NCBI RefSeq assembly: GCF_000723165.1
Contig: NZ_HG322949.1
Span: 3,934,335-3,998,334, forward strand
DNA length: 64,000 nucleotides
Direction of reading: 5' to 3'
From: Janthinobacterium agaricidamnosum NBRC 102515 = DSM 9628
GTDB taxonomy: Bacteria; Pseudomonadota; Gammaproteobacteria; Burkholderiales; Burkholderiaceae_D
Shown here one piece after another: positions 25,867 to 35,988 of the stretch. The notes below the pieces were generated by a model, which had not been told where the DNA came from, did no database searches, and worked only from the letters and a program-made list of their open reading frames with translations. Position 1 is the stretch's first letter. Every line of letters begins with the position of its first letter. The position numbers were made by a program, and so were the translations under genes.

Positions 25867-26511
25867 TCAGGCGGCTTCAAACACCATATTATCCGCCGTC
25901 AAAAAAATCCGTTCTCCCGCTTGCGGTTTCACAAGATAACCACCGGTAAATGCGCCAAACGATGGCAAGACTGCCCGCGTCCGACCGATCAAGAAACATG
26001 GCAGGCGCAAGGCATCGCGGCGCGACGACAAGCGATACACCGGATGGACATGGCCCGCCAGTACATACAGCGGCGATTCCAGTTGCGGATGATGGCACAA
26101 CGCGAACGGGACTACCTGATACGGTTCATCGGCCATGTCGATATTCAAGCCGGCCGCAGGATCGCCGGCGTGCACGTCATGATTGCCGCGCACCACGGTC
26201 AGGCGCAATCCCGCATGCTTGTGACGCCAGGCCAGCATCGCAGCCAGCGTGGCCGGCGCATGCGCGGCGCGGGAATGCAAAAAATCGCCAAGGAACACGA
26301 TGTGCTCGACCTCATGCGCGGCCAGCAACACATCGAGCCCGGCCAGGTTGTCCGACGTCGTGCCATGCGGTACCGGCACGCCCAAGGCACGGAACGCGCT
26401 CGCCTTGCCGAAATGAATGTCGGCAACAATCAGCATCTTGCGGCGCGGCCAGTACAGTGCCTTTTGCGCCAGCAGCAACATGGTTTCGCCTGCCAACAGG
26501 ATCTGCTTCAT
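25867..26511 (-). CDS. pdeM: Ligase-associated DNA repair endonuclease PdeM (metallophosphoesterase)
   Basis: 214 residues, calcineurin-like fold with metal motifs VADIHFGK (Asp31, His33), FLGDFLHSR, VVRGNHDVH and AGHVHPVY. This is the phosphoesterase found last in the four-gene ligase-associated repair operon. It lies 10 bases from the helicase gene on the same strand. It presumably processes DNA ends before ligation; the exact substrate is not established from sequence. Confidence 0.93.
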   Translation of the reverse strand: MKQILLAGETMLLLAQKALYWPRRKMLIVADIHFGKASAFRALGVPVPHGTTSDNLAGLDVLLAAHEVEHIVFLGDFLHSRAAHAPATLAAMLAWRHKHAGLRLTVVRGNHDVHAGDPAAGLNIDMADEPYQVVPFALCHHPQLESPLYVLAGHVHPVYRLSSRRDALRLPCFLIGRTRAVLPSFGAFTGGYLVKPQAGERIFLTADNMVFEAA

Positions 26512-26521
26512 GCGGTGTCCT

Positions 26522-28987
26522 TCATCCGGCAGCCTGTTCCAGTTCGCGCAGCAAACGGGCTACGCGATCCGATAATTTCTCGGTCGTCAATTTTTCGCGG
26601 AAACGTTCGACCATCAAGCCGAAGCCGAACGGCGTGGCCCGTTTGACTTCCTTGAACACCATCTGGCGCGCATGCAATTGCAGCAAGGTATCGCGTAAGC
26701 GCGTCAATTCCAGTTCTTGCTCCAGCACTTCGCGTTGCGCCTGTATCAGCAATAAATTGCCGGCGTCGTGCTTGCGAAACACTTCAAAAAACAGCGACGA
26801 CGACGCCTGCAACTGGCGCGCGCTTTTCGGCTGGCCCGGATAGCCCTGGAATACCAGCCCGGCGATGCGCGCGATTTCGCGGAAGCGGCGCTGCGACAAC
26901 TCGGTCGCGTTCAAGCTGCACAGCACGTCTTCCAGCAAATGATCGATGCTCAGCAAGGCGACCCCGGCGCCGGTCGCCCCATCAAACAAGGATGTTACTT
27001 CCAGCGACGCCGGCGCCAGCAGCTCAATCCCGTAATCGTTGACGGCGATTGAAAACGTGGCCGGCTGCACACGGCCGATGCGGTAAGCCAGCAAGCTTGC
27101 CAGCCCGATATGCACCGGGCGTCCGGCAAACGGGTACAAAAACAGGTGCCGCCCTTCGCGGCTGGACATGCTTTCGATGAGCAACGAGGCGGCGCCCGGC
27201 AAGGCCGACCAGCGCTGCTGTATTTCCAGCAAGGGCCGCAGCGCCTGCATTTCCGGCCCGTCGTAGCGGCCCAGCGCGGCCAGTCTTAATTGCTCCAGTG
27301 CCGCATGCGCCAATTCCGACGACATCGGCATCTTGCCGCCTTGCCAGCGCGGCACGGCGCCCTTGCTGCCGGTGGCCCGTTTGACATAGGCCGTCATGTC
27401 ATGCACCCGCACAAACTCCAAAATACGCCCGCCAAACAAAAAATGATCGCCCCGCTTCAAGCGCGAAATAAACGATTCCTCGATGCTGCCGATCTTGCCG
27501 CCGCGCAGATATTTCACCTGGATAGACGCTTCCGACACGATGGTGCCGATGCCTAAACGGTGACGCCGCCCCAGCGCCAGGTCCGGCACGCGGTACACGC
27601 CTTGTTCATCCGGCAAGACACGGCGGTATTCCGGATACACCGTCAGACTCTGGCCGCCGCGCGCGACAAAATCCAGCGCCCATTGCCATTCGTCCAGGCC
27701 CAGGTGGCGGTAAGACCACGCGCCCCGCACTTCCGCATATAAATCGTCGGAACGGAAACCGCCGCCCAGCGCCACCGTCACCAGATGCTGCACCAGCACG
27801 TCGAGCGGCTGCTCCGGCGCCAGCCGCGACTCGACCTGGCGGCTGGCCAGCGCCTGTTTTGCGCCGGCCGCTTCCAGCAATTCCAGGCTATGGGTCGGCA
27901 CCAGCGTGATGCGCGACATGCGTCCCGGCGCATGGCCGCTGCGCCCAGCCCGCTGCAACAAGCGCGCAATGCCCTTGGCGCTGCCGATCTGCAAGACCCG
28001 CTCGACCGGCAAAAAATCGACGCCCAGGTCCAGGCTGGAGGTGCACACCACCGCTTTCAGCACACCGGCCTTTACACTTTTTTCGACCCATTCGCGCACC
28101 GTCTTGTCCAGCGAGCCGTGGTGCAGCGCGATCAAGCCGGCCCAATCGGGCCGCGCGTCCAGCAGATTCTGGTACCAGATTTCCGCCTGCGAGCGGGTAT
28201 TGGTAAACACCAGCGTACTGGCGCTCGCTTCGATCTCGGCCAGTACCAGCGGCAACATCTGCATGCCCAGATGGCCACCCCACGGAAAACGAGACGGATG
28301 CAGCGGGATCAGGCTGTCGACCACGATTTCCTTGCCGGTATTGCCCTCGACAATTACACCATTCCCGGCGCCGAGCAGCACATCTTTCGCCTGCGCCAAA
28401 TTCCCCAGCGTGGCCGACAGCCCCCACACCGGCAAGCCGGGATTCCAGCGCCGCAAACGGGCCAGCGCCAGCTGCGTTTGCACCCCGCGCTTGCTGCCCA
28501 TCAATTCATGCCACTCATCGACGATGACCATCTCCAGCGCCGCAAAACGGCTGGCAGCATCAGGCTGGCTCAACATCAGCGTCAGGCTTTCCGGTGTGGT
28601 GATCAACACTTGCGGCAAGGACCTGGCTTGCCGCGCCCGCTGCGCCGATGTGGTGTCGCCGGTGCGCGCGGCGATGCTCCAGCCGGGCGCCAGTTCGGCG
28701 GCCGATTCTTGCAAGGCGCGCAGCGTGTCGGCTGCCAGCGCGCGCATCGGCGTCAGCCACAACACCCGCAAGCCAGCTTTTTTTCGTGTGACCTTTTCAG
28801 CGCGCAACAAGGCGCCAAACCATACCGCATAGGTCTTGCCGGAACCGGTGCTCGCATGCAGCAAGCCGGACTGGCCGGCGCCGGCAGCGCGCCACACCGC
28901 GCGCTGGAACGGAAACACGCTCCAGCCGCGCTGGACAAACCATTGCCCGATCTGTTGCGCCAGCATGGTTTGACTGGTCTCGCTCAT
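26522..28987 (-). CDS. Ligase-associated DEXH-box helicase (Lhr-like)
   Basis: 821 residues, superfamily 2 helicase of the Lhr core type. Walker A STGSGKT with Lys51, DEWH box ([15 protein letters not shown]), motif [11 protein letters not shown], motif [13 protein letters not shown]; after the helicase lobes come the winged-helix and Lhr C-terminal region. Lhr proteins unwind DNA/RNA hybrids. Its ATG overlaps the ligase stop (ATGA), and pdeM follows at 10 bases. Second-to-last gene of the repair operon. Confidence 0.94.
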   Translation of the reverse strand: MSETSQTMLAQQIGQWFVQRGWSVFPFQRAVWRAAGAGQSGLLHASTGSGKTYAVWFGALLRAEKVTRKKAGLRVLWLTPMRALAADTLRALQESAAELAPGWSIAARTGDTTSAQRARQARSLPQVLITTPESLTLMLSQPDAASRFAALEMVIVDEWHELMGSKRGVQTQLALARLRRWNPGLPVWGLSATLGNLAQAKDVLLGAGNGVIVEGNTGKEIVVDSLIPLHPSRFPWGGHLGMQMLPLVLAEIEASASTLVFTNTRSQAEIWYQNLLDARPDWAGLIALHHGSLDKTVREWVEKSVKAGVLKAVVCTSSLDLGVDFLPVERVLQIGSAKGIARLLQRAGRSGHAPGRMSRITLVPTHSLELLEAAGAKQALASRQVESRLAPEQPLDVLVQHLVTVALGGGFRSDDLYAEVRGAWSYRHLGLDEWQWALDFVARGGQSLTVYPEYRRVLPDEQGVYRVPDLALGRRHRLGIGTIVSEASIQVKYLRGGKIGSIEESFISRLKRGDHFLFGGRILEFVRVHDMTAYVKRATGSKGAVPRWQGGKMPMSSELAHAALEQLRLAALGRYDGPEMQALRPLLEIQQRWSALPGAASLLIESMSSREGRHLFLYPFAGRPVHIGLASLLAYRIGRVQPATFSIAVNDYGIELLAPASLEVTSLFDGATGAGVALLSIDHLLEDVLCSLNATELSQRRFREIARIAGLVFQGYPGQPKSARQLQASSSLFFEVFRKHDAGNLLLIQAQREVLEQELELTRLRDTLLQLHARQMVFKEVKRATPFGFGLMVERFREKLTTEKLSDRVARLLRELEQAAG

Positions 28988-30615
28988 GACGGCACGGCCA
29001 GCAAACCCTTCAATGCGGACAAGGTATCGGCGTCGGCGATGGTTTTGTCTTGACGGCGCCGCAAGATGCGCGGAAAACGCACCGCGATGCCCGCCTTGTG
29101 GCGGCTCGACAGGGCAATCCCTTCAAAGCCGATTTCAAACACCATGCTCGGCTTGACGCTGCGTACCGGGCCGAATTTTTCGATCGTGGTCTTGCGGATC
29201 ACACTGTCGACCTGGGCGATTTCGGCGTCGCTCAAACCGGAGTACGCCTTGGCGAACGGCACCAGTTTGCGTTCCTCGCCCGCCGCATCGTCCCACACCG
29301 CGAAGGTGTAATCGGTGTACAGCGACGCGCGCCGGCCATGGCCGCTTTGCGCATAGATCAGGACCGCATCGATGGTGTACGGGTCGATCTTCCATTTCCA
29401 CCAGGTACCGACATCCTTGGTGCGGCCGACGCCATAGGCCGCGTCGACGGCTTTCAGCATCAAGCCTTCGACACCGCGCACCCGCGATTCCGAACGCATC
29501 AAGGCCAGCGCATCCCAGCTGGCGGCCGTCACCAGCGGCGACAGTTTAAGCTGCGGCACATGCAATGCCGCCACCAGTTTTTCCAGCAAGACACGGCGCT
29601 CATGCTGCGGCAAGCCGCGGATATCGACGCCATCCAGTTCCAGCACATCGTAGGCCACCAGCACCACGGGAAATTCGGCCAGCAGCTTGGCCGACACCGT
29701 CTTGCGGCCTATGCGTTTTTGCAGGTCGGCAAATGGCGCGGGCATATCCCCAACACGCCACACCAGGATTTCGCCATCGATAACCGTGCCGTCCGGCAAG
29801 CACAGCGCCGTCAATTCTGGAAAACGCTCGGAAATCAACTCTTCGCCGCGCGACCACAGCCAACTGCTACCATCGCGCCGCAACAGTTGCGCGCGCATGC
29901 CATCGTATTTCCATTCGACCAGCCAGCGGCCCAGCTCGCCCAGGGTCGCCACGTCGCTTTGCAAGGGATGGGCCAGGAAAAACGGATAGGGCTGGCCGCC
30001 GCGCAAGGCGTGTTCCCGCTCCGATGGCGCGGCGATCAATTGCAAAAAACCGGCGGCGGTCGGGCTGACGCTGCCATCGGTCCAGCCCATCAGGCGCTGC
30101 GCGATCAGCTTGCCGTCCACCGCCGCGATGGCGCCCAGCGCCCGCGTCACCAGCAATTTCGATACGCCGACGCGAAAGCCGCCGGCGATCAGCTTCACCA
30201 GCAAAAACCGTTCGCGGCTCTCCAGCTGATCCCAAAAATCGAACAGCGCCGTCCGTATGGTGCCCGGCGCCGCGCCGCGCAACGGTGCGATGCGCTGCGT
30301 GATCCAGTCGGCCAGGCCGATATCGCTGTGGCGCGATGGCGCGGGCAAGATCAGCGCGATGGTTTCGGCCAGGTCGCCGACCGCGTGATAACACTCGTCG
30401 AACAGCCAGGTGTCGAGCATCGCGCATTCGGTGGCGTAGTCGCGCAGCAATTTGCTCGGCACCGCCTGGCGCGGCTTGCCGCCGGCCAGGAAATACACGG
30501 CCCACGCGGCGTTTTCCGGCGCGGCATGGCTGAAGTAATGTTTCAGCGCGTCGAGCTTGCGATTGGTGGCGGTGCTGTCGTCGAGTTCGGCGTACAGGCG
30601 TGCGAATTCACGCAT
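28984..30615 (-). CDS. ATP-dependent DNA ligase of the ligase-associated repair cluster
   Basis: 543 residues. N-terminal DNA-binding domain, then the nucleotidyltransferase domain with the adenylated Lys236 in [10 protein letters not shown], motif III-like DGEILVW, motif [10 protein letters not shown] and motif V WWKWKID, then the OB fold. Distinct from the NAD ligase LigA and from Ku-dependent LigD. The chosen ATG at 30615 gives [13 protein letters not shown]; it overlaps the exonuclease gene by 8 bases. Third enzyme class of the operon. Confidence 0.94.
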   Translation of the reverse strand: MREFARLYAELDDSTATNRKLDALKHYFSHAAPENAAWAVYFLAGGKPRQAVPSKLLRDYATECAMLDTWLFDECYHAVGDLAETIALILPAPSRHSDIGLADWITQRIAPLRGAAPGTIRTALFDFWDQLESRERFLLVKLIAGGFRVGVSKLLVTRALGAIAAVDGKLIAQRLMGWTDGSVSPTAAGFLQLIAAPSEREHALRGGQPYPFFLAHPLQSDVATLGELGRWLVEWKYDGMRAQLLRRDGSSWLWSRGEELISERFPELTALCLPDGTVIDGEILVWRVGDMPAPFADLQKRIGRKTVSAKLLAEFPVVLVAYDVLELDGVDIRGLPQHERRVLLEKLVAALHVPQLKLSPLVTAASWDALALMRSESRVRGVEGLMLKAVDAAYGVGRTKDVGTWWKWKIDPYTIDAVLIYAQSGHGRRASLYTDYTFAVWDDAAGEERKLVPFAKAYSGLSDAEIAQVDSVIRKTTIEKFGPVRSVKPSMVFEIGFEGIALSSRHKAGIAVRFPRILRRRQDKTIADADTLSALKGLLAVPS

Positions 30616-31639
30616 GGCCGGCCTCTGCCTGCGCCGCCTCGGCGCTGTCGGCCGCCTCGTCGTCGCCATATTCGGTGTCGAAGGCGCCGGCTTGCAAGCC
30701 ATTCTGTTGCAGCCAGCGCACCATCACCGCTATGGCACCGTGCGTGACGATGATGCGCGACGCTTCGGTGGCCTGGATCGCCTGCATCAATCCGGGCCAG
30801 TCGGCGTGGTCCGACAAGACAAAACCCCGGTCGATACCACGCCGCCGGCGCGCGCCGCGCAACAGCATCCAGCCGCTGGCGAAGGCGTCGCTGTAATCGC
30901 CGAAGCGCTTGAGCCACGGCGAGCCGGCCGCCGAGGGCGGCGCCAGCACGATGGTTTTTTTCAGGTCGGCTTTATCGGCGATATCGTTGACCATGATTGT
31001 CGGCGGCAACAACAGACCGCTATCGCGGTACACCTGGGTCAGCGCCTGCGCCGCGCCGTGGCAAATAATCGGGCCGATGCTGGCATCGAGGCCGCTCAAT
31101 ATGCGTTGCGCCTTGCCGAAGGCATAGCAAAACAAGACGCTGGCCCTGCCCTCGGCCTGGTTGTTACGCCACCACGCGTTGATGTCGTCGTAGATATCCT
31201 GCGGCGGCAGCCAGCGGTAGATGGGCAAGCCGAACGTCGATTCGCTAATAAAAGTGTGACAGCGCACCGGCTCGAACGGCGCGCACGTGGCGTCAGGCTG
31301 CAGCTTATAGTCGCCGGAGGCGACCCACACTTCGCCCCGGTATTCCAGCCGCACTTGCGCCGAACCGAGCACATGGCCGGCCGGATGCAGCGAAATCGTC
31401 ACGCCATGGTGCTCGATGCTGGCCCCATAGTCGAGGCCATCAATTGTTATCGAACCCAGGCGCGCCTTCAGCAAGTTGACGCTGGCGGCGGTACTCAGAT
31501 AATGGCGATGGCCGGCCCGTGCATGGTCGGCATGGGCGTGGGTAATGATGGCGCGCTCGACCGGGCGCCACGGATCGATGTAGAACTGGCCGGGCACACA
31601 ATACAAACCTTCCTTGCGCACTATCACCAAATCACTCAT
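30608..31639 (-). CDS. Ligase-associated MBL-fold DNA exonuclease
   Basis: 343 residues, metallo-beta-lactamase fold with HxHxDH (THAHADHARAGH near residue 35) and beta-CASP elements like SNM1/Pso2 nucleases, which digest ends at crosslinks and breaks. PAGHVLGSAQV, VASGDYK and SDHADWPGLM are conserved. First gene of the operon exonuclease-ligase-helicase-PdeM; downstream genes overlap or touch, so they are made together. Acidic C-terminal tail (EYGDDEAADSAEAAQAEAG) is probably flexible. Confidence 0.93.
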   Translation of the reverse strand: MSDLVIVRKEGLYCVPGQFYIDPWRPVERAIITHAHADHARAGHRHYLSTAASVNLLKARLGSITIDGLDYGASIEHHGVTISLHPAGHVLGSAQVRLEYRGEVWVASGDYKLQPDATCAPFEPVRCHTFISESTFGLPIYRWLPPQDIYDDINAWWRNNQAEGRASVLFCYAFGKAQRILSGLDASIGPIICHGAAQALTQVYRDSGLLLPPTIMVNDIADKADLKKTIVLAPPSAAGSPWLKRFGDYSDAFASGWMLLRGARRRRGIDRGFVLSDHADWPGLMQAIQATEASRIIVTHGAIAVMVRWLQQNGLQAGAFDTEYGDDEAADSAEAAQAEAGHA

Positions 31640-31745
31640 GGGTCCCCGCTGTGGAGTGGTCGCGACAAGACTATTTTACCCAAAAGAAGCATCCGCACTG
31701 TCCGCTAACGCACACTGGCACACTGGCACGCTGCCGCGTTGGCGC

Positions 31746-32081
31746 TTACACCTGTGTCAGGAATTCCGCCATGAAAGTCTTGCTGCTATTTTCAGGGAAT
31801 TCAATGATGATCTTGTCGCCCGCCAGCGACAGCAGCGTGCCGATGTCGAACTGCGGCGCGTGGACTGTCCGGGCTGCCTTGGTTTTGGCTTTCACCTGGC
31901 TGCCGGCCGCGCTTGCCGGCGCTTCGCTTCCCATCGCTTTGGCGGGCGGCGGAACATCGGCGATCTTGATGCCTTGCAGCATCGCCAGAAATTCCGGCGA
32001 TATCAGTTGGCTACGCCCCCTCATCGTCTTGCCTGCACTCTTCTTCATATGCTTGTCGCTCCAGTCAGCCGGCATCAACAT
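31746..32081 (-). CDS. Hypothetical protein, unknown
   Basis: 111 residues, no family recognised. Lys-rich N-terminal half, then APQFDIGTLLSLAGDKIIIEFPENSSKTFMAEFLTQV, which looks like a small beta/alpha domain. The ATG at 32081 follows AAGGGCAGT; an internal ATG at 32048 is an alternative. No signal peptide. Stands alone between the repair operon and the MAPEG gene, same strand. Confidence 0.55.
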   Translation of the reverse strand: MLMPADWSDKHMKKSAGKTMRGRSQLISPEFLAMLQGIKIADVPPPAKAMGSEAPASAAGSQVKAKTKAARTVHAPQFDIGTLLSLAGDKIIIEFPENSSKTFMAEFLTQV

Positions 32082-32168
32082 ACTGCCCTTGACCGATGAC
32101 TGTACCGTTGCGGCAACAGGGTCGCCATAGGACGCCGCCTAGCTGTCTCGTAGGAGGCCGGCGCGAGC

Positions 32169-32567
32169 TCAGGCGGGTACCAGGATAGCCCACAACAACA
32201 TCAGCAAACCGGCGATCGACACCATCCATGCCAGCGTGCGCAGCACCGGAATGCCCAGCGCATACAGCGGAAGGTAGACGATGCGGGCCGCCAGGAACAG
32301 GCTGGCGCCCCACAAGGTCAGCGTGCTTTCGCGCGCGGTGACGTGGATAATCAGCAGCGCGGCTATGAAGAGCGGCAAGGTTTCAAACAGATTGGCCTGC
32401 GCCCGCCGCAGCCGCGCCGTGACCTTGCCGACCGGCGGCCCCGGCTCGTCGCGCGCACCGACATTGTAGGCGGCGCCGGTTTCCTGGTAACGAAAAGCCG
32501 ACGGCAACAGGATCTGTACCAGCGCCAGCACCAGGGTCCAGCCCAGTATCATCATTTCGGTCGTCAT
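32169..32567 (-). CDS. MAPEG family membrane protein
   Basis: 132 residues, four predicted membrane helices. The MAPEG signature GARDEPGPPVGKVTARLRRAQANLFETLPLF is clear around residues 37-68, matching the glutathione-dependent eicosanoid/detoxification family. Bacterial members have few known substrates. It lies 34 bases after the hybrid kinase gene stop on the same strand; functional connection not evident. Confidence 0.9.
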   Translation of the reverse strand: MTTEMMILGWTLVLALVQILLPSAFRYQETGAAYNVGARDEPGPPVGKVTARLRRAQANLFETLPLFIAALLIIHVTARESTLTLWGASLFLAARIVYLPLYALGIPVLRTLAWMVSIAGLLMLLWAILVPA

Positions 32568-32601
32568 GGTTTATCGCCTTTCGTGAGTGGAAGCAAGGAT
32601 A

Positions 32602-35600
32602 TCAATGATTATCGAGTGCCGTTTTCAACTCTGCCAGATCATACGGCTTGCGCAACACGCTGGCGGAAAAGCCCAGCTCATCCATGGCCTCCCTGCCATA
32701 ACCGGTCGAAAAAATAATCCGCGTGGCCGGCTTGTCGCGCAGCACCAGCCGGGCCAGCGCGATGCCGGACATGCCGGGCAAGCTGACATCGGTAAACAAT
32801 ACGTCGAAATGCTGCTGGTTCATCAAATCCCAGGCCGCCTCGCCGTCGGCGACGCCGGTCACCGCATGGCCCAGCATGCCGACCAGTTCGCACACCATCA
32901 TTTGCGAATCGAGATTGTCTTCGACCACCAGGATTTTCAGCGAGGCCGGCGTGGCGCCGGCTGGCGATCCGGCCGCCGCCTCGCCGGTCAAATCGACACT
33001 GGCGACGCTGTCCGGTCCCGCCAGCCGCGCTCCGCTCGATGAGGCGGCCAACTGGCGCGCATACCTTTGCTGCTGGCGGCTGGCCAGCACCAGCCGCAGT
33101 TTGTGCGCCAATTCTTCGCGCCGATAAGGCTTGCTGAGCAATTCCACTCCTTCGTCGAGCCGGCCGCCATGCACGATGGCGTTTTGCGGATAGCCGGAAG
33201 TAAATAACACCGCGATATCGGGCTGCAATTCGCGCGCGCGGCGCGCCATGTCGGGACTGCGCACCTGGCCCGGCATGATCACATCGGTAAACAACACATC
33301 GATCTCGACGCCGCTCTGCAGCACCACCAGCGCGCTTTCGCCATCTTCCGCCTTCAGCACCCTGTAACCGAGCGCGGTCAGCATGTCGACCACGGTCGAA
33401 CGCACGCCCGGGTCATCCTCGACCACCAGGATGGTTTCGCTGCCGCCGGTCACCAGGCTGCTCGATGGCGCCTGGTCTTCGACTTCCGCCATCAACGAAC
33501 GGGGCAAATAAATTTTGACACCGGTGCCCAGCCCCGGTTCACTGTAGATGCGGATATGGCCGCGGCTTTGCGTGACAAAACCATAGGCCATCGACAAGCC
33601 CAGCCCAGTGCCCTCGCCTTCCGGCTTGGTGGTAAAAAACGGCTCGAAGGCGCGCTGCAACACCTCGCCCGACATGCCGCGCCCGGTATCGGTGACCGAC
33701 AGCATCACATATTGCCCTGACGGCACATCGACCAGGTTCATCACATATTGCTCGTCCAGCAGCACGTTGCCCAGTTCGATGGTCAGCTTGCCGGCCCCAT
33801 CCATCGCATCGCGCGCATTGATGGCCAGGTTCAGGATCACATTTTCAATCTGGCTGCGGTCGACCAGCGTATTCCACAACCCGCCGCCGCCGATGATGGC
33901 GATCTCGATCGCCTCGCCCAAGGCGCGGCGCAGCAAGGCATCCATGTTGCGCACGATGCGGCCCAGGTCGGAGACCACCGGCTGCAACGGCTGGCGCCGC
34001 GCGAACGCCAGCAAATGCGACGACAGCTTGGCGCCCCGTTCGACCGCCGCGATCGCCGTTTCCAGGCGCTGGCGGGTGATGCTGTCCTGCATCGCCAATT
34101 GGTACAGCAAGTGCAAATTACCGGAAATAATTTGTAGCACATTATTAAAATCGTGCGCGATACCGCCAGTCAATTGCCCTACCGCCTCCATCTTTTGCGC
34201 CTGGCGCAACGCGTCTTCGGCCTTGGTACGCTCGCTGACCTCCTGCTCGACGCGGTGCTCCAGCGTATCGTTCAATTCATGCAGCGCGCGCTCGATGCGG
34301 CGCCGCTCGGTGATATCGGTCTTGACCGCAATAAACGCTTGCGGCTGGCCCGCTTCATCGACCAGGCGGCTGACATTGCTCGACACCCACACATACGAAC
34401 CATCCGGTTTCAGGTAGCGTTTTTCCAGCGTGAACGAGGCGCCGGTATCGGCCAGGCGCTGGAACATCAGCTTGTTGCCGTCGACATCGGCCGGATGCAA
34501 GATATCGTTCATATTCAGTTGCAGCAACTGTTCCGGCGCCCTGCCCAGCATCGCGCACAAGGCCCCGTTGACGCGCTGGAAACGGCCATCGAGGCTCAGC
34601 TCCGACAAGCCGACCGAGGCCTGGCCGAAAATCGCCGCCAGCCGCTCCTGGCTTTCATGCAACGCCTGCTCGATCAATTTGCGCTCGGTAATGTCGAACG
34701 ATACGCCGACATAGCGCCGCTGGCCCGGCGTCAAGCCTTCCACTACCTCGCCCTGGCGCGCGATCCAGCGCAATTGACCAGTGTCCGGACGGCGGATGCG
34801 GTATTCGACATAGGCCAGCGGATTGTGTTTTTGCTCCAGCAAGACCGGGCCGACATTGGGCCGGTCGCGTTCATCGACCATCCCGACCAGCACGCTGGAA
34901 TTGATCGGCTGTCCGTCTTGCAAGCCCCAGATGCGGCGGAAGGTGCTCGACACCACCAGCTCGCCGGTTTCCGGAAACCATTCAAAACTGCCGATGCCGC
35001 CCGCTTGCTGCGCGATGCGCAAGCGCTCTTCGGCATCCATCCGTTCAGTGACGTCGACCCCCTCGACAAACACGCCCGACACTTGCCCATGCTCGTCGCG
35101 GATCGGCTGGTACACAAAATCGATGTGGCGCGGCACCAGCTCGCCGCTCCCATTGCGCAACAATTCGACCCGCAACTGGCGGCCGACGAACGCCTCGCCG
35201 CCGTGATACACGCTGTCGAGCAAATCGATGAAACCTTGCTGTTTCACTTCCGGCAAGGCTTGCTCGATCGGCTTGTCGATAATGTCGCGCTCGCCGATCA
35301 ATTGCAGATACGGCTGATTGGCCAGTTCGAATACATGTTGCGGGCCACGCAACACCGCCATGAAACTCGGCGATTGTTCGAACAGTGCGCGCAGCAACGC
35401 CCCCTCCCGGCTCAGACGCCGATTGGCGGCCAGCACCGCTTGCGCCTCATGCGACAAACTGCTGTTCAAGAACGCCAGCTCTTGCGTCGCCGCCTGCAAT
35501 TTGCGGTTCTGTAGCACCCTGGCCGTGACTTCTATCACCGTGCACAGCACGCCGGCCACCAGACCGCGTTCATCGTAGACCGGCGTATAAAACAAGTCCA

Positions 35601-35988
35601 GCCATACCGTCTCCGGCACGCCATGGCGCGACAGCAGGAACATGTTTTCATGATGAACCTGGGATTCGCCGCGAAATCCCGTTTCCAGGATATTCCGGTT
35701 CCAGGCCCAGACTTCCGGCCAGATTTCCTCCACCGTGCCGCCCATCGCCGCCGGATGCTTGGCGCCGGCAATGACGGCATATTCATCGTTGTACAGCATC
35801 ACATGTTGCGGCCCCCACATCAGCACCATCGCGATCGGTGAATTAAGCACGATCTCGGTACTGGTGCGCAGCGATTGCGGCCACTGCCCGATCGGCCCCA
35901 GGCTGGTGGCCGACCAGTCCAGACTGCGCAGCAAGTCGCCGCTGGCGCCGCCGCCGGGCGGCAGGTAAGCGGTACGATCGACGCTCAT
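32602..35988 (-). CDS. Multi-PAS hybrid sensor histidine kinase with two receiver domains
   Basis: About 1128 residues, cytoplasmic. Several PAS/PAC modules in the first 650 residues (e.g. YVEYRIRRPDTGQLRWIARQGEVVEG, KRYLKPDGSYVWVSS), then a HisKA domain (QLTGGIAHDFNNVLQIISGNL), HATPase (NAINARDAM-type N box, GRGMSGEVLQRAFEPFFTTK, GTGLGLSMAYG) and two receiver domains (ILVVEDDPGVRS...VLFTDVIMPG and ILVVEDNLDSQ...VLFTDVSLPG). No membrane helix, so it senses an internal signal. ATG 35988 overlaps the preceding gene stop (ATGA). The frame continues further upstream but that region belongs to the previous gene. Confidence 0.92.
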   Translation of the reverse strand: MSVDRTAYLPPGGGASGDLLRSLDWSATSLGPIGQWPQSLRTSTEIVLNSPIAMVLMWGPQHVMLYNDEYAVIAGAKHPAAMGGTVEEIWPEVWAWNRNILETGFRGESQVHHENMFLLSRHGVPETVWLDLFYTPVYDERGLVAGVLCTVIEVTARVLQNRKLQAATQELAFLNSSLSHEAQAVLAANRRLSREGALLRALFEQSPSFMAVLRGPQHVFELANQPYLQLIGERDIIDKPIEQALPEVKQQGFIDLLDSVYHGGEAFVGRQLRVELLRNGSGELVPRHIDFVYQPIRDEHGQVSGVFVEGVDVTERMDAEERLRIAQQAGGIGSFEWFPETGELVVSSTFRRIWGLQDGQPINSSVLVGMVDERDRPNVGPVLLEQKHNPLAYVEYRIRRPDTGQLRWIARQGEVVEGLTPGQRRYVGVSFDITERKLIEQALHESQERLAAIFGQASVGLSELSLDGRFQRVNGALCAMLGRAPEQLLQLNMNDILHPADVDGNKLMFQRLADTGASFTLEKRYLKPDGSYVWVSSNVSRLVDEAGQPQAFIAVKTDITERRRIERALHELNDTLEHRVEQEVSERTKAEDALRQAQKMEAVGQLTGGIAHDFNNVLQIISGNLHLLYQLAMQDSITRQRLETAIAAVERGAKLSSHLLAFARRQPLQPVVSDLGRIVRNMDALLRRALGEAIEIAIIGGGGLWNTLVDRSQIENVILNLAINARDAMDGAGKLTIELGNVLLDEQYVMNLVDVPSGQYVMLSVTDTGRGMSGEVLQRAFEPFFTTKPEGEGTGLGLSMAYGFVTQSRGHIRIYSEPGLGTGVKIYLPRSLMAEVEDQAPSSSLVTGGSETILVVEDDPGVRSTVVDMLTALGYRVLKAEDGESALVVLQSGVEIDVLFTDVIMPGQVRSPDMARRARELQPDIAVLFTSGYPQNAIVHGGRLDEGVELLSKPYRREELAHKLRLVLASRQQQRYARQLAASSSGARLAGPDSVASVDLTGEAAAGSPAGATPASLKILVVEDNLDSQMMVCELVGMLGHAVTGVADGEAAWDLMNQQHFDVLFTDVSLPGMSGIALARLVLRDKPATRIIFSTGYGREAMDELGFSASVLRKPYDLAELKTALDNH

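Noticed and set aside
31712..31727. Tandem ACACTGGC repeat
   Set aside because: Only two copies of 8 bases, compatible with chance or slippage.
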